Numbered from the stretch's first letter, positions 7,993-14,875 are shown. The stretch is 17,066 nt of DNA from an uncultured Clostridia bacterium (GCA_947625955.1 CANQQH010000010.1:1-17066), one strand, 5' to 3'. Notes: a model not told the origin generated them from the sequence alone. Translations and numbers: made by a program.

Positions 7993-8301
7993 ATGGCAGT
8001 TAAAATGAGACTTACAAGACTTGGTGACAAGAAGAGCCCTTTCTATCGTATTGTTGTTGCTGATTCAAGGAAGGCGAGAGATGGTGAATATATTGACCTT
8101 ATTGGAACATATAACCCTCTCAAAACCCCAGAGGTAGTTAACATCGATACCGAAAAGGCAAAGAAGTGGATTAGTCAAGGTGCTCAACCAACTGACACCG
8201 TGAAGGCTATTCTTGTTAAGCAAGGCGTTATTGAAAAGAAAAATGCTGAGAAAAAGCCTGCAAAAAAGCCAGCAGCCAAGAAAGAATCAAAGAAAGAGTA
8301 A
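7993..8301 (+). CDS. rpsP: 30S ribosomal protein S16
   Basis: S16 is a primary small-subunit protein that binds 16S rRNA and assists 30S assembly. With the start at 7993 it has 102 residues and opens MAVKMRLTRLGDKKSPFYRIV, directly matching the family N-terminus. RDGEYIDLIGTYNPL and the later WISQGAQPTDTVKAIL follow. The upstream ATG at 7978 adds MEEKI, which the family does not have and which overlaps the ribosome binding site. The last 20 or so residues form a Lys/Ala-rich tail (KKPAKKPAAKKESKK) that extends beyond the roughly 90-residue Bacillus protein; such basic tails are common and probably contact rRNA. It lies between ffh and khpA, the standard Bacillota order. khpA follows 12 bases downstream. 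Confidence 0.97.
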   Translation: MAVKMRLTRLGDKKSPFYRIVVADSRKARDGEYIDLIGTYNPLKTPEVVNIDTEKAKKWISQGAQPTDTVKAILVKQGVIEKKNAEKKPAKKPAAKKESKKE

Positions 8302-8305
8302 GGAG
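8300..8305 (+). promoter_or_regulatory. Ribosome binding site that sets the khpA start
   Basis: AAGGAG at 8300-8305 overlaps the end of the rpsP stop codon and sits 8 bases before ATG 8314. An in-frame GTG at 8305 is inside the site, so the downstream ATG is the start. Confidence 0.85.
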
Positions 8306-8313
8306 TGTTTGAT

Positions 8314-8541
8314 ATGAAAGAATTGCTCTTTTACATTTTGAGTGAACTCGTTTCAAAGCCTGACAAAATCAAGATTGAAGAAACCGTTAAAGGCAATCAA
8401 GTTGATTTCAAGGTTGATGTTGACAACGACGATCTTGGCGCCGTTATCGGCAGAGGTGGAAGAGTTGCAAACTCAATCCGCACTGTTGTGAGGTCGATGG
8501 CGAGAAAAGAAAACAAGCGAGTTAATATTCGCTTTGAATAA
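8314..8541 (+). CDS. khpA: KH-domain RNA-binding protein KhpA (YlqC family)
   Basis: This is a small single-KH RNA-binding protein, 75 residues with the start at 8314, the normal size for the family. The KH fold is recognisable from VDFKVDVDNDDLGAVIGRGG, with the nucleic-acid-gripping GxxG loop GRGG at residues 46-49, followed by RVANSIRTVVRSMA and the final strand KRVNIRFE. In Bacillota relatives KhpA partners with KhpB/Jag and influences cell division and sRNA binding; that role is inferred from the family, and khpB is not in this window. It is the last gene of the ylxM-ffh-rpsP-khpA unit: a terminator hairpin begins four bases after its stop. The usual Bacillus neighbour ylqD is absent between khpA and rimM. 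Confidence 0.94.
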   Translation: MKELLFYILSELVSKPDKIKIEETVKGNQVDFKVDVDNDDLGAVIGRGGRVANSIRTVVRSMARKENKRVNIRFE

Positions 8542-8544
8542 GGA

Positions 8545-8570
8545 GGGCTGAATTTAGCCCTTTTTATTTT
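8545..8570 (+). terminator. Intrinsic terminator after khpA
   Basis: GGGCT (8545-8549) pairs with AGCCC (8556-8560), with a possible inner G-U pair, followed by TTTTTATTTT (8561-8570). The AAGGAGG-like string at 8540-8546 is part of this stem region and has no start codon at a useful distance. The end of the T-tract merges with the -35 hexamer of the rimM promoter. Confidence 0.88.
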
Positions 8571-8598
8571 GACTTTCATTTTTATGATGTGTTATAAT
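8569..8598 (+). promoter_or_regulatory. Promoter of the rimM-trmD-rbgA-rnhB-yraN operon
   Basis: TTGACT at 8569-8574 and TATAAT at 8593-8598 have an 18-base spacer. TGT immediately before the -10 supplies an extended -10 element. The predicted start, about 7 bases past the -10, falls at 8604-8606, on the rimM ATG itself (8605). The -35 begins inside the T-tract of the preceding terminator. Confidence 0.85.
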
Positions 8599-8604
8599 TT
8601 TTGC

Positions 8605-9126
8605 ATGGAAGATTTGATAAGTGTTGCAATAATAAGAAAACCGCAAGGTGTTCGAGGCGAACTCCGCCTTTCTGTCTTTTTGGATAATGAAAGCGACTTT
8701 CCAAAACTAAAAAAGCTTTATCTTTCAAATGGTGACGCTTTTGATGTTGAAAGAGTTTTCAAAGTTGGTGGCGACTATGCCATCAAAATCAACGGAGTTA
8801 GCACTTTTGAAGAGGCTAACAAGCTCAAAAATCAAGAACTTTTTGCTATGAGAAGCGACATTGAGAAACTCAAAAATCCAAATGATTTCTTCATTGCGGA
8901 CCTTCTTAATAAAACGGCAAGGTTTGAAAACGGCGAAATCGTTGGAGTAATCGACGATGTTGAAAACTATGGCGCAAGCGATATTGTTTTTATAAAGTCA
9001 AAGAAATATCATAATCTTTCGTTTGCAAACATTGGCGGCATCATTCTTGGAATAGACAAAGAAAAGCAGGAGGTTATTCTTGACGCAGACAAATTCAAAC
9101 AAGTTTGCGTTTTTGATGAACAATGA
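8605..9126 (+). CDS. rimM: Ribosome maturation factor RimM
   Basis: RimM binds S19 and helps mature the 30S head (16S 3' domain). It has 173 residues from the start chosen here. The N-terminal domain opens with ISVAIIRKPQGVRGELRL, equivalent to the family's GxxGxxGE-type opening. A C-terminal PRC-barrel domain runs from about residue 95 (DFFIADLLNKTARFENGEIVGVIDDV) to the end. In-frame upstream triplets (TTG 8569, ATG 8584 and 8587) lie within the promoter and give a non-family N-terminus (MCYNFC), so ATG 8605 is preferred. There is no Shine-Dalgarno before it, and the promoter places the transcript 5' end at or next to the ATG, implying leaderless translation. The TGA stop overlaps the trmD ATG in ATGA (9123-9126). 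Confidence 0.94.
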   Translation: MEDLISVAIIRKPQGVRGELRLSVFLDNESDFPKLKKLYLSNGDAFDVERVFKVGGDYAIKINGVSTFEEANKLKNQELFAMRSDIEKLKNPNDFFIADLLNKTARFENGEIVGVIDDVENYGASDIVFIKSKKYHNLSFANIGGIILGIDKEKQEVILDADKFKQVCVFDEQ

Positions 9127-9794
9127 GAATTGACGTTTTGACACTTTTTCCTGAAATGTTTGATTCGCTGAGAGCGAGTCTTATTGGCAAGGCAATAAAC
9201 AAAAATTTGATTGACATCAACATCATCAATATTCGCGACTATTCAAAAGATAAACACAAGAAGTGCGATGACTACACCTTTGGCGGTGGGAATGGGATGT
9301 TGATGACGCCGCAACCAATCTATGACGCGATAACCAGCATCGAGGGTTATGAAAAGGCTCACAAGATTTATCTTTCACCACGCGGCAAGGTTTTCAAACA
9401 AAATATGGTTTCAAGTTTGACTAACTTTGACCATTTAATTTTGCTGTGTGGGCACTATGAGGGTGTTGACCAAAGGGTTATTGACCTTTTGATTGACGAA
9501 GAAATTTCTATTGGCGACTTTGTTCTAACGGGCGGTGAACTTCCTGCAATGGTGATTATCGACTGCATTTCAAGGTATATTCCGGGAGTTCTTGGCAATA
9601 GTGAATCAGTTGTGGATGAAAGCTTTTCTGATGGGCTGCTTGAATATCCTCAATATACGCGCCCAAGCGAGTTCATGGGGTTGAAAGTTCCAGAGGTCTT
9701 GATTTCAGGCGACCATGAAAAAGTGAGAAAATGGCGTGAGGAAGAGGCAAAAAAAATAACAAAGCAGCGCCGCCCAGACATAATGAAAAATTAG
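9123..9794 (+). CDS. trmD: tRNA (guanine-N1)-methyltransferase TrmD
   Basis: TrmD uses S-adenosylmethionine to methylate G37 next to the anticodon, preventing +1 frameshifting. It has 223 residues, somewhat shorter than the 240-250 of many homologues but complete through the conserved parts. The opening is MRIDVLTLFPEMFD. The SPOUT trefoil-knot region contains LLCGHYEGVDQR starting at residue 107 and IGDFVLTGGELPAM shortly after, and the linker to the C-terminal domain is YPQYTRPSEFMG. The start overlaps the rimM stop (ATGA) with no separate ribosome binding site, so translation is probably coupled. rplS, its usual downstream neighbour, is displaced; rbgA follows 11 bases after the stop. Confidence 0.98.
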   Translation: MRIDVLTLFPEMFDSLRASLIGKAINKNLIDINIINIRDYSKDKHKKCDDYTFGGGNGMLMTPQPIYDAITSIEGYEKAHKIYLSPRGKVFKQNMVSSLTNFDHLILLCGHYEGVDQRVIDLLIDEEISIGDFVLTGGELPAMVIIDCISRYIPGVLGNSESVVDESFSDGLLEYPQYTRPSEFMGLKVPEVLISGDHEKVRKWREEEAKKITKQRRPDIMKN

Positions 9795-9805
9795 GAGCGA
9801 TTGTT

Positions 9806-10639
9806 ATGCAAATTAATTGGTTTCCGGGACATATGAAGAGGACTCTTGAAAGTCTTGAACGCGAAACAAAGAATATTGACCTTGTTTTGTATGTTCTTGA
9901 TGGAAGGGCGTTTTTGTCAACTTTGAATCCAAAGATTGACGATATTGTGAAAAACAAGAGTATTCTATATGTTATTAATAAAGCTGATCTTATTGAAGAA
10001 AAAGATTCAAAACGCATTTTGAAATATTTTTCAGACCGACAAAAAAACGCAATTTGCGTTACTGGAACTGAAAAAACCGCTTCAAAACAGCTATTTGCGG
10101 CAATAAAATCAATTTTCAAAGAAAAAATTGAAAAATCAAAAATCAAAGGAATTGACCCTGTTTTCAAAATTATGGTCATTGGAACTCCAAACACCGGCAA
10201 GTCTAGTATCATTAACACATTGTATGGTCAAAAGAAGGCTGTCACGGGCGATAAAGCTGGCGTTACAAAGCAGAACCAATGGGTGAAAATTGAGAATAAC
10301 TTTGTTTTGCTAGATACCCCGGGAACGCTTTGGCCAAAGATGGATGACGATGAGGTGAAGCTTAAACTCGCCTTCATTGGCGGAATAAAAAAGGATGTTG
10401 TTGACGACTCTGAACTTGGTTTTCAGCTCATTAAATATCTTGTGAAAACCTATCCAGAATGTTTGAAAACAAGATATAATGTTGATGGATTTGAACGCGA
10501 AACCATTGAAATTTATGACGACATTTTGAAGCGTCTTGGCTGCTTGATGCGTGGCGCTGAACTTGACTATGACCGAGGCGGAACAAAAGTTTTGGAAGAT
10601 TTTAGAAGTGGACGAATGGGGAAAATTTGTTTAGACTAA
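9806..10639 (+). CDS. rbgA: Ribosome biogenesis GTPase RbgA (YlqF)
   Basis: This is a circularly permuted GTPase needed for late 50S assembly in Bacillota, 277 residues (about 282 in Bacillus). The permuted motif order is visible: G4 NKADL at 58-62 comes before G1 GTPNTGKSS at 126-134, then the G2 threonine in AGVT (151-154), and G3 DTPG at 160-163. The N-terminal INWFPGHMKR is the family hallmark. The C-terminal MRGAELDYDRGGTKVLEDFR matches the RbgA RNA-binding tail. The motif usually written DAR near residue 32 reads DGR here, a mild variant. AGGAG at 9793-9797 overlaps the trmD stop and lies 8 bases before the ATG. Its stop TAA shares a base with the rnhB ATG. Confidence 0.96.
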   Translation: MQINWFPGHMKRTLESLERETKNIDLVLYVLDGRAFLSTLNPKIDDIVKNKSILYVINKADLIEEKDSKRILKYFSDRQKNAICVTGTEKTASKQLFAAIKSIFKEKIEKSKIKGIDPVFKIMVIGTPNTGKSSIINTLYGQKKAVTGDKAGVTKQNQWVKIENNFVLLDTPGTLWPKMDDDEVKLKLAFIGGIKKDVVDDSELGFQLIKYLVKTYPECLKTRYNVDGFERETIEIYDDILKRLGCLMRGAELDYDRGGTKVLEDFRSGRMGKICLD

Positions 10640-11265
10640 TGAAAAAGTACGATTTGGAAGAAAGAAAAAAAGTTGACAATGAATACTACAAGAAGGGCTA
10701 CGCGCTTATTGGTGGGGCTGACGAAGTTGGCAGAGGGCCACTAGCAGGGCCTGTTGTTTGCGCTGCCGTTATTCTCAAACCTGACTGCGCAATTGAAGGC
10801 ATTGACGACAGCAAAAAGCTGAGCGAAAAACGACGCGAAGAACTCTACGACAAGATTATAAATGAGGCTGTCAGCTATGATATTGAGTATGTTTTTCAAG
10901 ATGAAATAGACGAAATCAATATTCTTGAAGCAACAAAAAAGTGTATGGCGAGGGCAATTAACAATCTCAAAACAAAGCCGGACCTCATGCTCATTGACGC
11001 GCTCGAAGGGTTGAAAATCAACTGCGAGTCAAAAGGCATTGTTCATGGCGATGCGCTCAGTTATAGTATTGGCGCCGCCAGCATTTTGGCAAAAGTTTCA
11101 AGAGACAGGTTCATGGAAAGCCTTGACGAAAAATACCCAAACTACAACTTCAAAAAGCATAAAGGCTATGGAACAAAAGAGCATATGGATGCCATCCGCA
11201 AATATGGTCCATGCGAGATCCATCGCAAAACATTTTTGAAGTTTCTTGACAAGGAGGCACTGTGA
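10639..11265 (+). CDS. rnhB: Ribonuclease HII
   Basis: RNase HII cleaves RNA in RNA-DNA hybrids and removes misincorporated ribonucleotides. It has 208 residues, taking ATG 10639, which overlaps the rbgA stop (TAATG). An upstream in-frame TTG at 10627 lies inside rbgA and adds only four residues. The signature ADEVGRGPLAGPVV gives D28 and E29. The third acid is D120 in LIDALEG and the fourth is probably D138 in GDALSYSIGAASILAKVSRDR. The ending HKGYGTKEHMDAIRKYGPCEIHRKTF is the conserved substrate-binding tail. No strong ribosome binding site is seen, which fits coupling to rbgA. The stop TGA overlaps the yraN GTG by the GTGA arrangement (11262-11265). Confidence 0.97.
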   Translation: MKKYDLEERKKVDNEYYKKGYALIGGADEVGRGPLAGPVVCAAVILKPDCAIEGIDDSKKLSEKRREELYDKIINEAVSYDIEYVFQDEIDEINILEATKKCMARAINNLKTKPDLMLIDALEGLKINCESKGIVHGDALSYSIGAASILAKVSRDRFMESLDEKYPNYNFKKHKGYGTKEHMDAIRKYGPCEIHRKTFLKFLDKEAL

Positions 11266-11690
11266 ATAATCGATATAAGGGTGCACTTGGGGAGTATCTG
11301 GCGCAAAAATATCTTGCAAAAAACGGCTATAAAGTGGTTGACAAAAACTGCATTTTCTATGGTTGCGAGCTTGATATTGTTGCAATTTTGCCCAAAAAGA
11401 CGCAAAAAAAGCTCATTATGCAAAAAAATCTTGAAGATAAAAATTTGCCTTTGATTTCGTTAAAAGAGCAATACAAGAATCTTAGTGACATGCTAATTTT
11501 TGTTGAAGTGAAGTATAGTGAGAACCGTGATTTTGGTGAGCCTTATGAGAGGGTCAACGAGTTCAAGCAGCGCCAAATTGCAAAAGCGGCTGAGGGGTAT
11601 ATCAAGAGCCGCAAAATCACGCTGCCATATCGTTTTGATGTTATTTCAATTGTTGGCGATGAAGTTGAGCATATTGAGGGTGCTTTTTAG
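11262..11690 (+). CDS. yraN: YraN/UPF0102 family nuclease-fold protein
   Basis: This is a restriction-endonuclease-like fold protein of unproven function, commonly next to rnhB. The 142 residues begin at a GTG with AAGGAGG four bases upstream. Family landmarks are present: YKGALGEYLAQKYLAKNGYKV, then CELDIVAI (equivalent of the usual GEIDLI), then LIFVEVKYS (equivalent of FVEVKxR), then FDVISI and a final HIEGAF. The D and ExK spacing of the PD-(D/E)xK core is interrupted by about 28 extra residues between AILPKK (near 45) and DMLIFVEVK (near 80), where typical members of about 120 residues have a short turn. The insert is Lys/Leu/Gln-rich and includes KLIMQKNLEDKNLPLISLKE. The frame is intact, so it is an insertion, not damage. 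Last gene of the rimM operon. Confidence 0.9.
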   Translation: MNNRYKGALGEYLAQKYLAKNGYKVVDKNCIFYGCELDIVAILPKKTQKKLIMQKNLEDKNLPLISLKEQYKNLSDMLIFVEVKYSENRDFGEPYERVNEFKQRQIAKAAEGYIKSRKITLPYRFDVISIVGDEVEHIEGAF

Positions 11691-11735
11691 TGTTATAAAT
11701 TTTTAGTCGTTAATTAAAATATTTTGGCAAAACGC

Positions 11736-11764
11736 TTGATTTTTTGTTTGGCGCATGGTAGAAT
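11736..11764 (+). promoter_or_regulatory. Extended -10 promoter of rplS
   Basis: TTGATT at 11736-11741 and TAGAAT at 11759-11764 have 17-base spacing, and TGG immediately before the -10 gives an extended -10. The predicted start is about 11771, leaving a leader of about 70 bases before rplS. No convincing terminator lies between yraN and this promoter, so some read-through is possible. Confidence 0.8.
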
Positions 11765-11770
11765 ACTAGC

Positions 11771-11833
11771 GTGATTTTGAGTGGTCCTCTGTCTTTGAGC
11801 TACACGAACACTCTAACATACTAATTAAGGAGG
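11771..11833 (+). promoter_or_regulatory. Structured rplS leader, candidate L19 autoregulatory RNA
   Basis: The leader between the rplS promoter and its ribosome binding site contains GAGTG (11779-11783) complementary to CACTC (11809-11813), with CTC (11787-11789) able to pair with GAG (11797-11799) inside. A CGTG (11770-11773) could alternatively pair with CACG (11803-11806). The strong AAGGAGG follows at 11827-11833. Bacillota are known to carry an L19 leader RNA before rplS, thought to mediate feedback by L19. Position, size and the hairpin agree with that family, but I cannot run a covariance search and the pairing is from hand inspection only. Confidence 0.55.
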
Positions 11834-11841
11834 CAAATAAC

Positions 11842-12183
11842 ATGAATATTGTTGATAATCTTGAAAAAGATGGTATGCGTACAGACCTTCCAAAATTCGA
11901 CATTGGCGACACTGTGAAGGTGTTTGTTAAAGTCGTTGAAGGCAATCGTGAAAGATTGCAAGGTTATGAAGGTGTGGTTATAGCTCGTAAGAATGGTGGA
12001 ATCAGAGAAACTTTCACTGTTAGACGCGTTTCTTTCGGTGTTGGTATTGAGAGAATTTTCCCACTTCATTCACCAAAGATTGACCATATCGACGTTATCA
12101 GAAAGGGTGACGTTAGACGCGCAAAGCTATATTATCTTCGTGAACGCTCAGGAAAGAGTGCAAAAATTAGAGAAAAGAAATAA
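11842..12183 (+). CDS. rplS: 50S ribosomal protein L19
   Basis: L19 sits at the subunit interface and forms bridges to the 30S. It has 113 residues, normal length. Family features are FDIGDTVKVFVKVVEGNRERLQGYEGVVIARKN read as a typical SH3-like barrel (about 19-51), then TFTVRRVSFGVGIERIFPLHSP, and the C-terminal RRAKLYYLRERSGKSAKIREKK. The start has a strong AAGGAGG 8 bases upstream. Unlike the common order trmD-rplS, here the gene stands alone behind rbgA, rnhB and yraN, with its own promoter, leader and terminator. Confidence 0.98.
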   Translation: MNIVDNLEKDGMRTDLPKFDIGDTVKVFVKVVEGNRERLQGYEGVVIARKNGGIRETFTVRRVSFGVGIERIFPLHSPKIDHIDVIRKGDVRRAKLYYLRERSGKSAKIREKK

Positions 12184-12195
12184 TTTTGAATTTAT

Positions 12196-12229
12196 AATAA
12201 CCGCCGTTTGGTGGTTATTTTTCTTTTTT
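12196..12229 (+). terminator. Strong intrinsic terminator after rplS
   Basis: AATAACCGCC (12196-12205) pairs with GGTGGTTATT (12210-12219) around a GTTT loop: ten base pairs including one G-U. The following T-rich run 12218-12229 is broken by a single C. It starts 12 bases after the rplS stop. Confidence 0.93.
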
Positions 12230-12243
12230 AGACAATTATTGTT

Positions 12244-12271
12244 TTGCCAAAAAATCTTTTTGTGGTATAAT
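12244..12271 (+). promoter_or_regulatory. Extended -10 promoter of polA
   Basis: TTGCCA at 12244-12249 and TATAAT at 12266-12271 have a 16-base spacer, and TGG directly before the -10 gives an extended -10. The predicted start near 12278 falls within the ribosome binding site AGAGGA (12277-12282). The polA leader would thus be only about 12 bases. Confidence 0.82.
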
Positions 12272-12289
12272 AATAAAGAGGAATTATAA

Positions 12290-14839
12290 ATGAAAAACAA
12301 ATTATTGTTGATTGATGGCAATAGCATACTATATAGGTCGTATTATGCGTTGCCACTTCTTATGAGTGAAAATGGAATCTTCACAAACGCCATCTATGGC
12401 TTTGTTAACATGCTTGTTAAAACGATAAATGAAATTAGGCCAACCCATATGGCGGTTGCTTTTGATGTTTCAAAGAAAACTTTTAGAAATGATATTTATG
12501 CGGACTATAAGGGAACAAGAAAGCCGATGCCTGAGGAACTTGCTGCGCAAACTCAGCCGCTGAAAGATTTGCTTTCTCTTATGAATATTAAGATTATTCA
12601 AAAAGAGGGTATTGAGGCTGACGATATTTTGGGCACACTATCAAAGAAGTTTGACAACACCGAAGTTATCATCGTGACAGGCGATAGAGACTCCTTTCAA
12701 TTGATTTCAAAAACTTGTTCTGTCTATTTCACCAAAAAAGGCATCAGCGACATCAAAATCATGGACACATTGTCGTTTGATGAAGAGTATCATATTCCGC
12801 CAACCTCTATTGTTGACTTGAAGGCGCTGCAAGGCGACGCTTCTGATAATATTCCAGGCGTTAGTGGAATTGGTGAAAAGACTGCTCTTGAACTCATTCG
12901 CTCATATACAACACTAAAAGGCGTTTATGACAACATAGAAAACATTGCTCCAAGAATTAAAAATAAACTTGAAGCTGGAAAAGATATGGCAGAGATGTCG
13001 TATCGCCTTGCAAAAATCAACACTGAGGTTGACATTGATGTTTCGCTTGATGACCTTCACTATGACTTTCCATTTAGCGAAGAGGTTTATGAGCAGTTCA
13101 AGATTTTCAAGTTTTCAAGCCTTCTAAACAGGCATGATATTTTTGGTGAGAAAAGAGTTGAAGAGCACAAACTTCAATATGAAAACATAAAACTAGACAA
13201 CGCTCAAAAACTGCAAAATATGGTCTCTGCCATTGAAAAAACCGGTTCATTTTGCTCATTTTTCGATAGATTTGATAATTTCTATGTTTCTGCGAATGGT
13301 GAAGAATGGATGCTTGGCGCCGTTATTGATATGTTCACAGAGAACAATCTTGAAGTCTTGCTTTTTGAAAAATTGAAAAAATTCTATGAAGACGAAGGCG
13401 TTCGCAAACTATTCTTTGATAGCAAGTCGATGAGGCACAGGCTCCTCAAAAAGGGTATCAGCATCAATGGTAAGTTTGAAGATATTGCGATAATGGCGCA
13501 TTTGGTTGAGGGCGTTTCAATAAAATTTCCAGAAGACATTATTGACGTTCCAAACCTTTCAATGAAGTGCCCGGCGCTGAGCTTGTCGATTTTGTATGAA
13601 AAGTTGCTGGCTGAACTCAAAAACATGAACATGGAAAAGCTCTATTATAATGTTGAGCTTCCACTTTCGGTTGTTCTTTTTGATATGGAAGCGGCTGGTT
13701 TCAAGGTTGACAGGGCGCGCCTCGAACAGCTTGGCGAGATGTATAAATCTGAAATTGACATTTTGATTTCAAAGATATATGAACTTGCAGGCGAGCGTTT
13801 CAACATCAACTCCGCAAAGCAACTTGCCGATATCTTGTATGGCAAACTCGGCTTGCCGCACAACAAGAAAATGTCAACTGGGGCAGAAGTTCTTGAAGAG
13901 ATTATAAACTCACATGAGATTGTCCCGGTGCTGCTTCGTTATAGAAAAGTTAGCAAACTTTATAGCACATATATCGAAGGGCTCAAACCGCATATTGACG
14001 AAAACGATTTGGTTCACACAAGCTTCAAGCAAACCTTGACAACCACTGGCAGGCTTTCAAGCGTTGAACCGAATTTGCAAAATATTCCAATTCGCTCAGA
14101 AGAGAGCCGCGAGGTTAGAAGCATTTATATCGCGCGAAACCCAAATAATGTTTTGATTGATGCCGACTATTCGCAGATTGAACTCAGGCTGCTTGCGCAT
14201 TTTTCTGGCGACCCATTCTTTGTTGGAGCCTTCAAAGAGGGGCTTGACATCCACACTCAAACCGCGTGCCAAGTGTTCGGCGTGACAAAGGAGAACGTGA
14301 CAAGCGATATGCGCCGAATTGCAAAAGTGGTGAACTTTGGCGTTATTTATGGCATCAGCAACTTTGGGCTTGCGAACGACCTCAAAATCACCAACAAGGA
14401 AGCGCAGGCGTATATTGACGGATTCTATTCTCAGCATCCGCTTGTTCGCTCGTATATGGATAACGCCGTTAAAATCGCGAAAGAGACGGGGAGGGTTTCG
14501 ACCATTCTTGGCAGAACGCGAAAAATGGTTGACATCAATTCCAGCAACTACATGATAAGAACGCGTGCTGAAAGAGCAAGCCAGAATATGCCGCTTCAAG
14601 GCTCCGCCGCCGACATCATCAAACTTGCAATGTTGAAAGTTTATAATGCTCTCAAAAAGGGCAGCTATAAAGCCAAACTCATTATGCAGGTTCATGATGA
14701 GCTCATCATTGACTGTCCGCTTGACGAGAAAGAAGAGGTCATGGCACTTTTGAAAGAGTGCATGAACACGGCGATGGAACTCAAAGTTCCGCTTGTTAGC
14801 GACGTTGTTGCGTCGTTCAGGTGGTCAGACGGGCACTAG
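12290..14839 (+). CDS. polA: DNA polymerase I
   Basis: Pol I fills gaps and removes Okazaki primers. It has 849 residues. The 5'-nuclease domain (about 1-290) shows LLIDGNSILYRSYYALP, EADDILG, VTGDRDSFQL and the helix-hairpin-helix GDASDNIPGVSGIGEKTA. The middle domain (about 300-480) has the exonuclease fold size, but I see none of the catalytic motifs: the DxE segment reads FCSFFDRF and the later acidic motifs are not recognisable, so proofreading is probably lost, as in Bacillus Pol I. The polymerase domain has motif A DADYSQIELRLL (D624 first, catalytic D626 position), O-helix RRIAKVVNFGVIYG, and motif C VHDE with D803-E804. Own extended -10 promoter with a very short leader. A lytic transglycosylase starts 36 bases after its stop. 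Confidence 0.98.
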   Translation: MKNKLLLIDGNSILYRSYYALPLLMSENGIFTNAIYGFVNMLVKTINEIRPTHMAVAFDVSKKTFRNDIYADYKGTRKPMPEELAAQTQPLKDLLSLMNIKIIQKEGIEADDILGTLSKKFDNTEVIIVTGDRDSFQLISKTCSVYFTKKGISDIKIMDTLSFDEEYHIPPTSIVDLKALQGDASDNIPGVSGIGEKTALELIRSYTTLKGVYDNIENIAPRIKNKLEAGKDMAEMSYRLAKINTEVDIDVSLDDLHYDFPFSEEVYEQFKIFKFSSLLNRHDIFGEKRVEEHKLQYENIKLDNAQKLQNMVSAIEKTGSFCSFFDRFDNFYVSANGEEWMLGAVIDMFTENNLEVLLFEKLKKFYEDEGVRKLFFDSKSMRHRLLKKGISINGKFEDIAIMAHLVEGVSIKFPEDIIDVPNLSMKCPALSLSILYEKLLAELKNMNMEKLYYNVELPLSVVLFDMEAAGFKVDRARLEQLGEMYKSEIDILISKIYELAGERFNINSAKQLADILYGKLGLPHNKKMSTGAEVLEEIINSHEIVPVLLRYRKVSKLYSTYIEGLKPHIDENDLVHTSFKQTLTTTGRLSSVEPNLQNIPIRSEESREVRSIYIARNPNNVLIDADYSQIELRLLAHFSGDPFFVGAFKEGLDIHTQTACQVFGVTKENVTSDMRRIAKVVNFGVIYGISNFGLANDLKITNKEAQAYIDGFYSQHPLVRSYMDNAVKIAKETGRVSTILGRTRKMVDINSSNYMIRTRAERASQNMPLQGSAADIIKLAMLKVYNALKKGSYKAKLIMQVHDELIIDCPLDEKEEVMALLKECMNTAMELKVPLVSDVVASFRWSDGH

Positions 14840-14864
14840 TGCACTATTTGAAGATTTTTCAGCA

Positions 14865-14870
14865 TAAAAT
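14865..14870 (+). promoter_or_regulatory. Possible -10 element next to the transglycosylase ATG
   Basis: TAAAAT at 14865-14870 is one mismatch from TATAAT and lies five bases before ATG 14876, so a transcript from it would begin on the ATG. No good -35 is seen 16-18 bases upstream (CACTAT region). No Shine-Dalgarno precedes the gene either. Read-through from polA is the alternative. Confidence 0.35.
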
Positions 14871-14875
14871 TGTGC

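Noticed and set aside
8569..8604. Upstream in-frame extension of RimM (TTG 8569, ATG 8584)
   Set aside because: These codons lie within the -35 to -10 region, have no ribosome binding site and add a non-family N-terminus.
9673..10218. 181-codon minus-strand open frame across the trmD-rbgA junction
   Set aside because: Both underlying + strand genes are unambiguous with intact motifs, and the antisense product is low-complexity Phe/Ser/Leu.
11770..11815. Minus-strand tRNA D-arm look-alike (TAGCTCA followed by AGAGG) within the rplS leader
   Set aside because: There is no matching acceptor stem, anticodon arm or T-arm around it, and the position fits a ribosomal-protein leader on the + strand.
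14833..14842. Perfect 10-base palindrome at the end of polA as a terminator
   Set aside because: GCACTAGTGC has no loop space and no following T-run, and it overlaps the stop codon; it is likely coincidence.
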